Assembly: GCA_002343775.1 (NCBI GenBank) | Contig: DDSH01000012.1 | Location: 62,001 to 126,000 of the forward strand | Direction: 5' to 3' | DNA length: 64,000 bases | From: Anaerolineales bacterium UBA2395 | Lineage (GTDB): Bacteria; Chloroflexota; Anaerolineae; Anaerolineales; Villigracilaceae | Part shown: positions 1 to 7,653 of the stretch, piece after piece | Layout: every line of letters begins with the position of its first letter | Numbering within the stretch: the first letter of the stretch is position 1 | Notes under the pieces: generated by a model | Database searches by the model: none | Told to the model about the DNA's origin: nothing | What the model saw: the letters and a program-made list of their open reading frames with translations, nothing else | Program-made: the position numbers and the translations under genes

Positions 1-210
1 AGCCTGCTTCCAGTCGTGCGCCGCGCCTTTCAATCGCCCGATGAAACTCAGCGCGGCGCGCTCGTCCGCAGGCAGGATGCCAATATCGAAAACATTGTAT
101 GGGCAGACGGCGGCGCACTCGGCTTTGCCTTCGCATTTTTCGCGGTTGACGACAGGCATGAAAACGCCCGGCTCCTGCTTGCAGTCTGCGGGTTGGGATG
201 AGACGGTCAT
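1..210 (-). CDS. 4Fe-4S ferredoxin family protein (3' end outside window)
   Basis: The first 70 codons of a small iron-sulfur protein; the rest lies beyond base 1. After a short leader the frame reads PVVNREKCEGKAECAAVCP, a C-x5-C-x3-CP arrangement typical of one half of a bacterial-type 4Fe-4S ferredoxin, followed by YNVFDI. The ATG overlaps the TGA of the upstream peroxiredoxin gene (ATGA), so the two are almost certainly translationally coupled. The likely role is electron transfer, possibly within the same thiol/selenol redox cluster. Which partner it serves cannot be told from this fragment. Confidence 0.8.
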   Translation of the reverse strand, partial: MTVSSQPADCKQEPGVFMPVVNREKCEGKAECAAVCPYNVFDIGILPADERAALSFIGRLKGAAHDWKQA

Positions 211-683
211 GGTTTATTTTCCATTCCTTCGACAAATTCCAGCAGTTCGCGGCTTTCCTGAAGCCAGGTCATCGGGTTGGCAGTGCGTTTTATGTACCGA
301 ATTACGCCCTCTCGGTCCAAAACCACCGAGGCAGTGCGCTGGATGACAAAGGCAACTTTATCCAATCCAAATGCCTGATACACCACGCGGTCAGGGTCGG
401 CAAGCACGGGGAATGGGACTTTGAGTCCTTCCGCATACTTGATGGCGCGTTCTCGTGTGTCTCCCAAAATGACGAGAATGTCCGCGCCAGCGTTTTGGAA
501 ATCTTCAACCATGCGCCCCAACTGGGCGACGTGCGCTCGGCACTGCATTCAGTTGTATTCGCGCACGAAGAAAAGCACAAGACGCGACTTGCCGCGATAA
601 TCGGCGATTCCCGCTTCGCCGCCTGTGCTGGAGGGCAGCCTAAAATCGGGGGCTCGTGAACCCACTGTCAACTCAGCGCTCAT
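207..683 (-). CDS. Peroxiredoxin-like selenoprotein (UxxC), UGA read as Sec
   Basis: AhpC/TSA thioredoxin-fold protein of 158 residues, if the in-frame UGA at 549-551 is read as selenocysteine. The N-terminal part (VGSRAPDFRLPSSTGG, then LVLFFVREYN) and the C-terminal part (QCRAHVAQLGRM, ILVILGD, PFPVLADPD) form one continuous peroxiredoxin-like fold. The UGA falls at residue 45, in the redox-active CxxC position, giving N-U-M-Q-C-R. A 5-bp hairpin begins 21 nt after the UGA. A downstream ATG directly after the UGA would give a protein lacking the first strand-helix and one active-site residue, so it is not a convincing start. ATGA overlap with the ferredoxin gene. Expected role: thiol/selenol-dependent peroxide or disulfide reduction in the cytoplasm. 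The alternative is a nonsense mutation, but both flanks are intact. Confidence 0.8.
514..528 (-). promoter_or_regulatory. Candidate bacterial SECIS hairpin for the Prx-like gene
   Basis: Counted from the UGA at 549-551, nucleotides 21-25 (CGCCC) pair with 31-35 (GGGCG) around the loop AGUUG. The loop starts about 26 nt after the UGA and has G as its second base, which fits the general bacterial SECIS layout. Found by eye; the fold was not computed. Confidence 0.45.
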
Positions 684-690
684 GATTCGG

Positions 691-1632
691 TCACTTGGTT
701 GATTCCGCCAGTTCGGCAGTGGTCAAAAGTAAAGCGTTTTGGGATGGGTCGCGCAAAAAGAGACCGTCGGGACGGCGCTCGAAGGCGATTCCTTTTTGTT
801 CAAGCAGACCGTCCATGCGCTCCAATTCGTCGGCGTTGGGCAGGTTGAAGGTGTAATAGAGCAAGCCCAGGGCGTCGTCAGGAGGAGGCGGCGCGCCTTC
901 TCCCTGCCAGGTGTTGTAGCCGATGTGGTGGTGATACGCTCCAGCCGAGACCATGCCCATGCGGAAGCCGCGCGCCGTTCCCATGTCGTCAAAGCCGAGA
1001 ACGTCGTGGTAGAAACGCAGGGTGTCGTTGAGATTGGCGGTGTAGAGGTGGAAATGTCCCATGCGGGTTTCGGGCGGAGCGGACAGGTCGAGGCGGTCAT
1101 CTTCGGTCAGGTTGGAGAAGAGCGCGTCCAAGTCCATCGCTTCGCGCCCGTCGCTGGTGGAGCCATCGGCGCGGCGGACGAAAAAGTTGCCGTTGCTGAT
1201 TTCATTCACGCCGTCTTCGGGCGATTCGCAGTACAACTCGATGTTGTTGCCTTCAGGGTCGTCGAGATAGGTGGTCTTCGTCATGATGTGGTCGGTGGGG
1301 TAATTGGTATATTTCATGGCAAAGAGGCGGGCGATGACGCGTGCCAGTTCGCGGCGGTTGGGGAAGAGGATGGCAAAGTGATACATGCCCGTCACGCCGC
1401 GATAGCGCTTGCCATTTTGGATCTGGGTCATACGGACGAGATCGCGCCCGCCCATGCCCATTGCGGCAATCTGGTCTTTGCGCCAGTTCAACTCCAAGCC
1501 AATCGCTGTTTTGTAGAAAAGAATTTGATTTTCGAGATTGGCGACTTTGATATGGATATAGCCCGGCAGGCTTTCAGGGTGGATGCGGTCAGCGGCGATG
1601 GCGTGAGGTTTCATTGGGGAGGGTGTTATCAT
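691..1632 (-). CDS. VOC-superfamily dioxygenase-like protein (CatE-type)
   Basis: 313-residue protein with two tandem vicinal-oxygen-chelate modules, the layout of extradiol dioxygenases of the catechol-2,3-dioxygenase/CatE type. The first module has GYIHIKVANLENQILFY, a central H in MYHFAIL and ELYCESPED (metal-ligand-like His and Glu). The second opens with MGHFHLYTANLNDTLRFYH and contains the HHHIGYNTW stretch. Family knowledge suggests an Fe(II)-dependent ring-cleavage or related reaction; the substrate is not visible. It lies 9 nt downstream of the DUF5519 gene and 7 nt upstream of the Prx-like gene, so it belongs to the minus-strand operon. A second Met at residue 7 (MKPHAIAADR) is an alternative start. 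Confidence 0.8.
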   Translation of the reverse strand: MITPSPMKPHAIAADRIHPESLPGYIHIKVANLENQILFYKTAIGLELNWRKDQIAAMGMGGRDLVRMTQIQNGKRYRGVTGMYHFAILFPNRRELARVIARLFAMKYTNYPTDHIMTKTTYLDDPEGNNIELYCESPEDGVNEISNGNFFVRRADGSTSDGREAMDLDALFSNLTEDDRLDLSAPPETRMGHFHLYTANLNDTLRFYHDVLGFDDMGTARGFRMGMVSAGAYHHHIGYNTWQGEGAPPPPDDALGLLYYTFNLPNADELERMDGLLEQKGIAFERRPDGLFLRDPSQNALLLTTAELAESTK

Positions 1633-1641
1633 ACTTTTCCT

Positions 1642-2139
1642 TTACGCTGGTTTTCCCTCGATAGACGCGGGTTCAATGGAACGTCCGGTGACAAAATTAT
1701 ATGAATCGACGATGAGTTGGAAGACGACATCCAGTTCTTCCATGTCCATTGGGGTGTAAACGAGAACCATGCCTTCGTTACCGATTTGCTCGGCGATGGG
1801 ATGCATCTCCGCCCAGCCTGATGCAATCGCTTCGCGGGCGCGTTCGGGCGAAAGCGTGATGTGCAGGCTGCCATCGGGGTGAATGTGGGCAAACTCACGC
1901 CCAACTAGAATCAATTCCCCGCGCACAAGAGGCAGGTCTTCTCTAAGCCACAAGGCGCGCGCTCCCGGCACCGAAATCTGCGTCGGTTCGTTGCGGACAT
2001 CGGGCAGGGCGTAGGCGCGGCGATACAGTTCCGCGTTCACATCAGGAACGGGCTTGATCCCGATCTGAGTGTGCGGCATCCATTTGTGGGTTTGTGGGCG
2101 GGGTCGTTTTCGTTTGGGAAGTACCGTTAAGTCAGCCAT
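1642..2139 (-). CDS. DUF5519 / luciferase-domain family protein
   Basis: 165 residues. The central HIHPDGSLHITLSP followed by AIASGWAEMHPIA matches the small DUF5519 family that is often annotated as luciferase or phospholipase domain; no biochemical role is established. It has no signal peptide or membrane segment, so it is likely cytoplasmic. It sits between DoxX and the VOC protein with short spacers, consistent with one transcript. Confidence 0.65.
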   Translation of the reverse strand: MADLTVLPKRKRPRPQTHKWMPHTQIGIKPVPDVNAELYRRAYALPDVRNEPTQISVPGARALWLREDLPLVRGELILVGREFAHIHPDGSLHITLSPERAREAIASGWAEMHPIAEQIGNEGMVLVYTPMDMEELDVVFQLIVDSYNFVTGRSIEPASIEGKPA

Positions 2140-2194
2140 CGCTTATCCTTATAGTTGAATGGGAGGCAAAGTTAGCCTTGCTTCCCATCATTCA

Positions 2195-2584
2195 CTAGAA
2201 CGAAAGGCTGAGCGCCCAGGGTTGGGGAATCGCCACGAACATCAGCGTGCAGCCCAACATGCAGAAATCCTTCATAAACATGAGCATGTCGGTCTGGCGC
2301 GCCATGGGGTCTTGAACCGTCCAGAAGTTGTGCATGATGGACGCGACCGGAATGATGAACAAAACGATCAGGGCAACGCCGATCAGCGGGTATAAGCCGA
2401 GCAGAATGCTCAAGCCCCCCAGAATAATCATCGCACCGCTGCCGTACACAGCTAGGGCGGGGAAAGGCACGCCTTTGGATTGCGTCCAGGGGATCATGGC
2501 TTGCGCTTGGGCGAAGTGGGCGTAGCCGCCAAAAATCCAGTACACGCCCACGATGATACGTCCGATAAGAAATACGATGTCCAT
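2195..2584 (-). CDS. DoxX family membrane protein
   Basis: 129-residue integral membrane protein with about four hydrophobic helices, starting GRIIVGVYWIFGGYAHF. The start has a good Shine-Dalgarno (AAAGGAGAGAGT) just upstream. DoxX-like proteins sit in the cytoplasmic membrane and are often found with thiol-redox enzymes; actinobacterial relatives take part in oxidative-stress complexes. Here it is next to the DsbA/FrnE-like selenoprotein, which fits that theme. The exact activity is unknown. Confidence 0.8.
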   Translation of the reverse strand: MDIVFLIGRIIVGVYWIFGGYAHFAQAQAMIPWTQSKGVPFPALAVYGSGAMIILGGLSILLGLYPLIGVALIVLFIIPVASIMHNFWTVQDPMARQTDMLMFMKDFCMLGCTLMFVAIPQPWALSLSF

Positions 2585-2701
2585 ACTCTACTCTCTCCTT
2601 TAGTGAATGGTTGGTTTGAACTTGCAAAAAAATTCGCGCTCTGTAAAGATAGATGTAAAAATCTGCGGCATTGAAGCGGAAGGCATCACATCCTTTCTGG
2701 T

Positions 2702-3310
2702 TTATTTTTGGTCTTTCGCAATCTGTTCCAGCGCTTGCAAAAAGGCTTCATAAGGCTGCGCGCCGACGATGGCGTAGCGGTCATTCAGAACATAGGTCGG
2801 CACGCCCGTCACGCCGATTTGCTGGGCTTCCTGCACCGCGTTATTGACGGCAACGGTGTGCCTGCCCGCTTCCACTTCGCGCTGCATCTCGTCCGCGTCC
2901 AGCCCAACCTGTACAGCGGCGTCGCGCAGAACGTCCCATTTGCTGATGTCTTCGCCGCGCCCGTAGAATTTGTCGAAGACGACGCGGTGAAACTCAAAGT
3001 GTTTACCCTTTTGCGTGGCGTATTCGGTGGCTTCGTGGGCAAGGCGCGTATTGGGGATGCGCGTGGCAAAGACCATCTCCAGCCCGGCGGCGTCTGCCAT
3101 TTGTTTCAAACGGGCATTGGTCTGCGCCATGCGCGATTTGACATAATCGGGCAGGTCCATTCCTTCGGGCGGTGTGTCGGGGCGCAGGTAAAACGGACGC
3201 CATTCGACTTGCGCGTTGTGCTTTTCAATTAACGTTGCGACCACACCCTGGCCGACATAGCACCAGGGTCAGACGTAATCGGAATAGATGGTTAGTTTGA
3301 GTTGATCCAT
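2702..3310 (-). CDS. DsbA/FrnE-family selenoprotein with UPWC motif
   Basis: DsbA-like thioredoxin-fold protein of 202 residues if the UGA at 3269-3271 is selenocysteine (residue 14). It reads MDQLKLTIYSDYV-U-PWCYVGQG, so the UGA replaces the first Cys of the CPWC motif that defines FrnE-type oxidoreductases. Downstream blocks are typical of the family: VEWRPFYLRPDTPPEG, AHEATEYATQKGK, HRVVFDKFYGRGEDI, and GVTGVPTYVLNDRYAIVGAQP with the cis-Pro loop VP. The ATG has a GGAGAAAAAA ribosome site. A 5-bp hairpin begins 15 nt after the UGA. It likely handles disulfide exchange or isomerisation in the cytoplasm (no signal peptide). A broken gene is unlikely because the frame is intact on both sides. 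Confidence 0.85.
3238..3254 (-). promoter_or_regulatory. Candidate bacterial SECIS hairpin for the FrnE-like gene
   Basis: Counted from the UGA at 3269-3271, nucleotides 15-19 (CGGCC) pair with 27-31 (GGUCG, one G-U) around loop AGGGUGU. The loop starts about 20 nt after the UGA and again has AG as its first bases, like the Prx hairpin. A competing stem, CCCUGG with CCAGGG, lies directly after the UGA. Confidence 0.45.
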
Positions 3311-3332
3311 TTTTTTCTCCTGTTTTGTGATA

Positions 3333-4031
3333 TCAAGCCGTTTGTAGGTGTTTCTCGAAAAACGCCAGCGTGCGCTTCCATGCGTCGTCGGCGGCTTCGG
3401 CGTTGTGCGTGGGACCCGTGTCGTTGAAGAACGAGTGACGCGCGTCCGGGTAGATTTTGAAATCGTGCGCCACCTGATGGGCTTCCAGCCGCGTTTCCAA
3501 CTGGCGGGCGGCGGAGGCGGTGAAATCCTTTTCGGGGTAACTGCCGACAATCGGACAGGAGTCCACCACAGCGTCGAGCGGACGCGGGTTCTGTCCATAG
3601 AAAACGGAGGCGGCGCGTAAGTCTTCATCCACGCAAGCCAGTTGCAGGGCATAACTTCCGCCCATGCAGAAACCAATGGCGCCCACGCGCCCCGCTTCGA
3701 CTTCAGGGAGGTTTCGCAAAACATCCAACGCGGCGCGTAATTCGCCGACTACGCCGTTGCTCAACGGGCGGACGAGGATGCCGTGAAAGATGCGCGTCAT
3801 GCAGGCGATGCGATTGCCTGCGCTGAACAAATCCACTGCCAGAGCAACGTACCCCGCGCCGGCGAAACGGCGGGCAATATCGCGGATGTTTTCGTTCAGC
3901 CCGAAGATTTCGTGGATGACGACCACGCCGGGGAAAGGACCCGCGCCTGCAGGCTTCGCAAGGTAAGCGTCCAGCGTTCCGCCTTGCGGGCGGGGCAGGG
4001 TGAGGGTCTCGGTGGACGGTTCGGCAGTCAT
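3333..4031 (-). CDS. Dienelactone hydrolase family protein
   Basis: 232-residue alpha/beta hydrolase. It has the family signatures VVVIHEIFGLNENIRDIARR, GYVALAVDLF and GAIGFCMGGSYA, where Cys is the nucleophile, and a C-terminal ARHSFFND supplying the His. Dienelactone hydrolases open lactone rings in chlorocatechol degradation, but many homologues act on unknown esters. Its start overlaps the end of the thioredoxin-like gene by 4 nt. With the VOC protein it may reflect aromatic-compound or electrophile handling. Cytoplasmic. Confidence 0.85.
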   Translation of the reverse strand: MTAEPSTETLTLPRPQGGTLDAYLAKPAGAGPFPGVVVIHEIFGLNENIRDIARRFAGAGYVALAVDLFSAGNRIACMTRIFHGILVRPLSNGVVGELRAALDVLRNLPEVEAGRVGAIGFCMGGSYALQLACVDEDLRAASVFYGQNPRPLDAVVDSCPIVGSYPEKDFTASAARQLETRLEAHQVAHDFKIYPDARHSFFNDTGPTHNAEAADDAWKRTLAFFEKHLQTA

Positions 4032-4654
4032 TGCAGAATCTCCATGATTTCGCGCACGGTAGCGGCTTGCAATCCTTCGGCGTACCAGGTTTCCATGTCA
4101 GCTTTGAGACGCTCGAAGATGGGATCGAGGCGGGCTTTGCGTTCTTCCCTGCTCAGGCTCTCGTCCCTACGGATGGCGGACACTTCGGGATGTTCTTCAT
4201 TCCAAAGAGCCAGACGCGCGTGGGCGGCTTTGGAACGTTCGACCCATGTACCGATCAAACGAAAGGGTTTGTCCAAAAAGGCAAAGACGGGGATGCTGGT
4301 GATGTCGCTTGCGGCGAACCAGGCTTGCAAGTCCGGCCAGCGTGAGCGGAGGAATACGCGCACTTCCATATCGGGGGCTGCTTCGGTCAGGCGCGCCAGG
4401 ATGGGCAGGTTCATCAGGCAATCGACGCACCAGTCCTCGGTCATCACAAGGACGCGGATGGGGCGTTGGAGCGCGGCGGCGGCAGCATGTTCCTCTTCGC
4501 TCAGTTGGACGGTCTCAAGGCGGCGCGTCATCGCCTCTTGATCTACACTCATCTGGGCGACGAACTCGGGCAGAGTAAGTCCCTGATCCCAGCGTAAGTC
4601 GTCTATTGGCAGGGCGGTTTGGCTAACTACGGATGTATTGGTCATTTTTAGCAT
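4028..4654 (-). CDS. Thioredoxin-fold family protein
   Basis: About 208 residues. The centre reads IRVLVMTEDWCVDCLMNLPIL, a W-C-V-D-C active site as in the Thioredoxin_9 group of bacillithiol/thiol-related proteins, with a cis-Pro segment SIPVFAFLD. The N terminus (LRWDQGLTLPEFVAQM) is helical and precedes the thioredoxin fold. The start is uncertain between Met at 4654 (MLKMTNTS) and 4645 (MTNTS); neither has a strong Shine-Dalgarno, and a further upstream TTG start is less likely. It overlaps the hydrolase by 4 nt. Probably a cytoplasmic disulfide reductase or bacilliredoxin-like protein in the same redox operon. Confidence 0.8.
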   Translation of the reverse strand: MLKMTNTSVVSQTALPIDDLRWDQGLTLPEFVAQMSVDQEAMTRRLETVQLSEEEHAAAAALQRPIRVLVMTEDWCVDCLMNLPILARLTEAAPDMEVRVFLRSRWPDLQAWFAASDITSIPVFAFLDKPFRLIGTWVERSKAAHARLALWNEEHPEVSAIRRDESLSREERKARLDPIFERLKADMETWYAEGLQAATVREIMEILQ

Positions 4655-4705
4655 GGGGACGGATCTCACATGAAAAATGTATGAGGTCCAGGGCAAGGCA
4701 GGCGT

Positions 4706-5044
4706 TTAGTGTTCGTGACCTTCATGGTCGTGGTCGTGCCCACTGTTTCCATGATGGTTTTGCGGCAGATATTTATGCGGGTCCTTCTCGAAGGATCTCT
4801 GGCAGCCGGGGGAACAAAAGTAGTACATTTCGCCAGCGTGCTCGCTCTTGTATTGCGCGGTTTCGATTTCAACTTCCATCTTGCAAACGGGGTCAATTGC
4901 AGTGGTCATGAGATTCTCCTTTTGAGTTGGAACGTCCTTTTCGAACGCGGGATAACATTCGCCGGTTAGCGGGTCACAGTAGCCGCCGACAGCGTTTTCG
5001 ATGGGGACAATTTTCAGCGCAGGGCGGAGAGACTGGTCGGTCAT
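4706..5044 (-). CDS. YHS-domain metal-binding protein with His-rich tail
   Basis: 112 residues. The core, AIDPVCKMEVEIETA with YYFCSPGCQRSFEKDP, is a YHS domain with the DPVCKM...CSPGC cysteines typical of heavy-metal-associated proteins. The tail is His/Asp-rich (GHDHDHEGHEH). A 45-residue N-terminal extension with CDPLTGEC precedes it. An internal ATG (MTTAIDPVCKM, at about 4909) has its own AAAAGGAGA site, so two products or a shorter one are possible. As the first gene of the minus-strand operon it probably marks metal or metalloid stress as an input. Likely binds a soft metal in the cytoplasm. Confidence 0.8.
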   Translation of the reverse strand: MTDQSLRPALKIVPIENAVGGYCDPLTGECYPAFEKDVPTQKENLMTTAIDPVCKMEVEIETAQYKSEHAGEMYYFCSPGCQRSFEKDPHKYLPQNHHGNSGHDHDHEGHEH

Positions 5045-5081
5045 TGGAGACGATCCCTTTTATCTTTTGAATTGTTTGACA

Positions 5082-5110
5082 TTGACTTGAACGGCTGTGT
5101 GTGATAGGAT
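5082..5110 (+). promoter_or_regulatory. Sigma-70-type promoter for the TetR gene
   Basis: TTGACT (5082-5087) and TAGGAT (5105-5110) are separated by 17 nt and point toward the TetR gene at 5216. The site lies in the divergent intergenic region shared with the YHS/redox operon. Confidence 0.55.
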
Positions 5111-5178
5111 ACTCTTGTCGCTTATACAACAGATGATGTTTATTAAATCCCTTTTACATGGTTTCGTCAATCACCAAA

Positions 5179-5196
5179 ATCCAATATTTGTTGGAT
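5179..5196. promoter_or_regulatory. Palindrome upstream of TetR, possible operator
   Basis: ATCCAA and TTGGAT form 6-bp perfect arms around TATTTG, 20 nt before the TetR start codon. Position and symmetry suit an autoregulatory operator, but a leader hairpin is equally possible. Confidence 0.3.
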
Positions 5197-5215
5197 AAAC
5201 GACAAAGGAGTAAAA

Positions 5216-5797
5216 ATGTTGGATAATTCGCTTGCCGAAGAGAGAGTGGATCCGCGTATCAGGCGCACTCTTCAATTTTTGGAAGAGGCATTTTCCACCC
5301 TGATCCATGAAAAAGATTTTCAATCCATCACGATTCAGGATATTACCGAACGCGCTGGAATCAACCGCGCCACGTTTTACGCCCACTTCCCCGACAAATA
5401 CGCCCTGCTCGATTACAAAATCCGCCAGGAATTTCGAGCAGAAATCGAAAAGCGCACGCTGAACGCCTGCCACTACAGTCAGGACAATCTGCGCGCGCTC
5501 ATTCTCGCGGTATGCGAATTCATTCGAGAGGCGAATGGTCAATGTAAATCGCCTCGCGGCCAGTTTGAGCCGCTCATGGAGGCCCAGGTCAAAGCGCAAA
5601 TAAAAGACCTATTAATGACCTGGCTGGATCAAGTCGATTCCAATGTTTCGCCGGAGATCTCGTCGACCGCTGCAAGCTGGGCGATCTACGGGCTGGCGCA
5701 ATATTGGAATGATGAGAAAGACCGTAAGCCATTAAACAAATTCGTGGAGCAAGTTCTGCCGCTGGCGGAGGCGAATTTGCAGTTGAACCAGATCTGA
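5216..5797 (+). CDS. TetR/AcrR family transcriptional regulator
   Basis: 193 residues. The N-terminal helix-turn-helix (LEEAFSTLIHEKDFQSITIQDITERAGINRATFYAHF, given here by position 20-56) is the canonical TetR DNA-binding module, followed by DKYALLDYKI. The C terminus is an all-helical ligand/dimerisation domain. The start is supported by AAAGGAG 8 nt upstream. It is divergent from the redox/selenoprotein operon and so is the best candidate to control it; it could also act on the convergent DHA2 exporter. Ligand unknown. Confidence 0.9.
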   Translation: MLDNSLAEERVDPRIRRTLQFLEEAFSTLIHEKDFQSITIQDITERAGINRATFYAHFPDKYALLDYKIRQEFRAEIEKRTLNACHYSQDNLRALILAVCEFIREANGQCKSPRGQFEPLMEAQVKAQIKDLLMTWLDQVDSNVSPEISSTAASWAIYGLAQYWNDEKDRKPLNKFVEQVLPLAEANLQLNQI

Positions 5798-5800
5798 ATC

Positions 5801-5838
5801 AAACCGCCCGGGCAAGAGTTGACCGGGCGGTTTCTTTT
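5801..5838 (+). terminator. Rho-independent terminator after TetR
   Basis: AAACCGCCCGG and CCGGGCGGTTT form an 11-bp perfect stem with an 11-nt loop, followed by CTTTT. It starts 4 nt after the TetR stop codon. Confidence 0.9.
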
Positions 5839-5918
5839 ATCGAATCAGCGCCACTCAGGGGCGCGTCCAGTACTATTTCAACACCACTAAAATCTTCTGT
5901 ACGGTAGCGGCTTGACCG

Positions 5919-7451
5919 TTAATCCGCACTGGCGGCGTCAATCGATTCCTCAAGGTTCGATTGCTGGGAGGAAGACTCGCGGTCTCCTTTGGAGGCAGTG
6001 CTGTGGCGTGCGGCGTCGGTCAGTGTGCGGCGCGGGGCGAGGAAGATCGCTGCCAGCCCCAACAGAGCAGCAGTGAAGGCAATCATGAAGACCAAGTTGA
6101 TCGAATTTGCCATTGCCAGGCGCGCATTTTCGGCAATCACCACTTGTGAGCCGGGCGTGGGGTTGAGCAGCTGTTGGATGATACTCACATCTTGCCCCGC
6201 CGCTTGCAGTCCGGAGGTCAGGTGCAGGGTCAATGCGGCGCCCATCACGCTCACGCCGAGAGTCCCGCCAATGGAGCGGCTAAACTGAACGGTGGAGGTG
6301 GCTGCACCAAGATGACGGCGTTCCACGCTGGACTGTACGGCAATCAGGAGGGACGGGATCGAAAGCCCCATACCAACGCCCATCAGGGCGACGAAGACCA
6401 TCAACAGGGTCTGGCTAGTGTTGAGGCTGGCTTGCGACATGAGGAAGGTGCCCAGGCTCAACGATGTCATGCCGATCAATCCCAGCGTCCGGTAACCGAC
6501 GATCAACATCAGGCGCGCGCCGATAATGCTGGCAGTCACCCAGCCAAGCAGCATAGGGGTGATCGTGATGCCCGCCTGTGTGGCGCTGGTTCCCAGTACG
6601 GATTGTACAAACAATGGGACGAAGGATGTGCTTCCGAACATCGCCCAGCCTGCCAGCATACCATGCCCCACGGCGACCGAGAACAGTCGGTCGTGAAAGA
6701 GATTCAGCGGCAGAATGGGGTCCACAGCGCGGCGTTCCGCCCATAGAAGAACGGCGAAGAGAATCGCTGCCAGGCTGATCAGCGCCCAACCGGCAGGCGT
6801 CCCCAACTCCATCAGCCCGAAGAGAAGCGCGACCACGCAGGCCGTTAAAAGACCTGCGCCAGCGTAATCTACGACAGGCATTTCGTGATGATGCACCTGG
6901 TCTCGCCAGGCGAACGCCACCAGTGCGGCGGCCAGCAAACCGGGGATGACGTTGACATAAAAGACCCAGCGCCAGGAGAGCTGATCCACCAGGAAACCAC
7001 CCAGAAGCGGCCCCACAATGGATGACACTCCCCACACGCCGGAGAACAATCCCTGCATTCGGGCACGTTGCTGGAGTGAGAACATTTCGCCGATCATAAT
7101 GAATGCCAGAGGCTGGACACCGCCCGCGCCCAGTCCTTGAATGGCTCTGAAAATGATGAGCTGGGTCATGTTGCTCGCCTGTCCGCTCAATGCCGAACCG
7201 ATCAAGAACAGTCCCATGGCGAAGATATAGAGGCGGCGGCGCCCGAACAGATCGGACAACTTGCCATAGAGGGGGACGGTGGCGGTCGAGGCCAGCATGA
7301 ACGCCGAAAAGACCCACGAATAATGTTCCAGCCCGCCCAACTGCCCGATGATGGTGGGCATGGCGGTGGCAATGACGGTGGATTCCATCGAAGCCATGAA
7401 CAGGCTGAGCATGATGCCCAGCGTGACGATAATGATACGCTTTCGTGACAT
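5919..7451 (-). CDS. DHA2 (14-TM) MFS drug exporter
   Basis: 510 residues. The N terminus IIIVTLGIMLSLFMASMESTVIATAMPTI (residues 5-33) carries the DHA2 D/E-x-TIVNVALP-like motif C region as ESTVIATAMP. It is followed by the MFS motif A GKLSDLFGRRRLY and about 14 hydrophobic helices. The cytoplasmic tail is Ser/Gln-rich. Family members (EmrB/QacA type) export toxic organics by proton antiport across the cytoplasmic membrane. It lies downstream of a MarR gene on the same strand, the usual EmrR/EmrB-like arrangement. Confidence 0.92.
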   Translation of the reverse strand: MSRKRIIIVTLGIMLSLFMASMESTVIATAMPTIIGQLGGLEHYSWVFSAFMLASTATVPLYGKLSDLFGRRRLYIFAMGLFLIGSALSGQASNMTQLIIFRAIQGLGAGGVQPLAFIMIGEMFSLQQRARMQGLFSGVWGVSSIVGPLLGGFLVDQLSWRWVFYVNVIPGLLAAALVAFAWRDQVHHHEMPVVDYAGAGLLTACVVALLFGLMELGTPAGWALISLAAILFAVLLWAERRAVDPILPLNLFHDRLFSVAVGHGMLAGWAMFGSTSFVPLFVQSVLGTSATQAGITITPMLLGWVTASIIGARLMLIVGYRTLGLIGMTSLSLGTFLMSQASLNTSQTLLMVFVALMGVGMGLSIPSLLIAVQSSVERRHLGAATSTVQFSRSIGGTLGVSVMGAALTLHLTSGLQAAGQDVSIIQQLLNPTPGSQVVIAENARLAMANSINLVFMIAFTAALLGLAAIFLAPRRTLTDAARHSTASKGDRESSSQQSNLEESIDAASAD

Positions 7452-7653
7452 ATTCTTAAACTTATACTTCCTTTTAGGGGGATTTCTCGAATCTATTTGC
7501 AGACATCGCGCATGATCGTTCTATTCGGCATTTTCCAATGAAGTTGATCTGCAAAACAATGTGAAACACTGTTGATTTTTTCTGCACTGCCATTTTCGTG
7601 GATTAATTCCTGGGCAGCGATAACCATTTTCATTTTTCGGCTTGCATGACCGG

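Noticed and set aside
207..548. Short peroxiredoxin starting at the Met right after the UGA
   Set aside because: It lacks the first fold element and one redox residue; the upstream frame supplies both with a standard start, so the UGA is better read as Sec.
739..1704. Long plus-strand open frame opposite the VOC gene
   Set aside because: Shadow of the minus-strand gene; no recognisable domain, poor start, composition of an antisense frame.
2702..3244. Short DsbA-like protein starting after the UGA
   Set aside because: It would lose the whole active site; the UPWC motif shows the true start at 3310.
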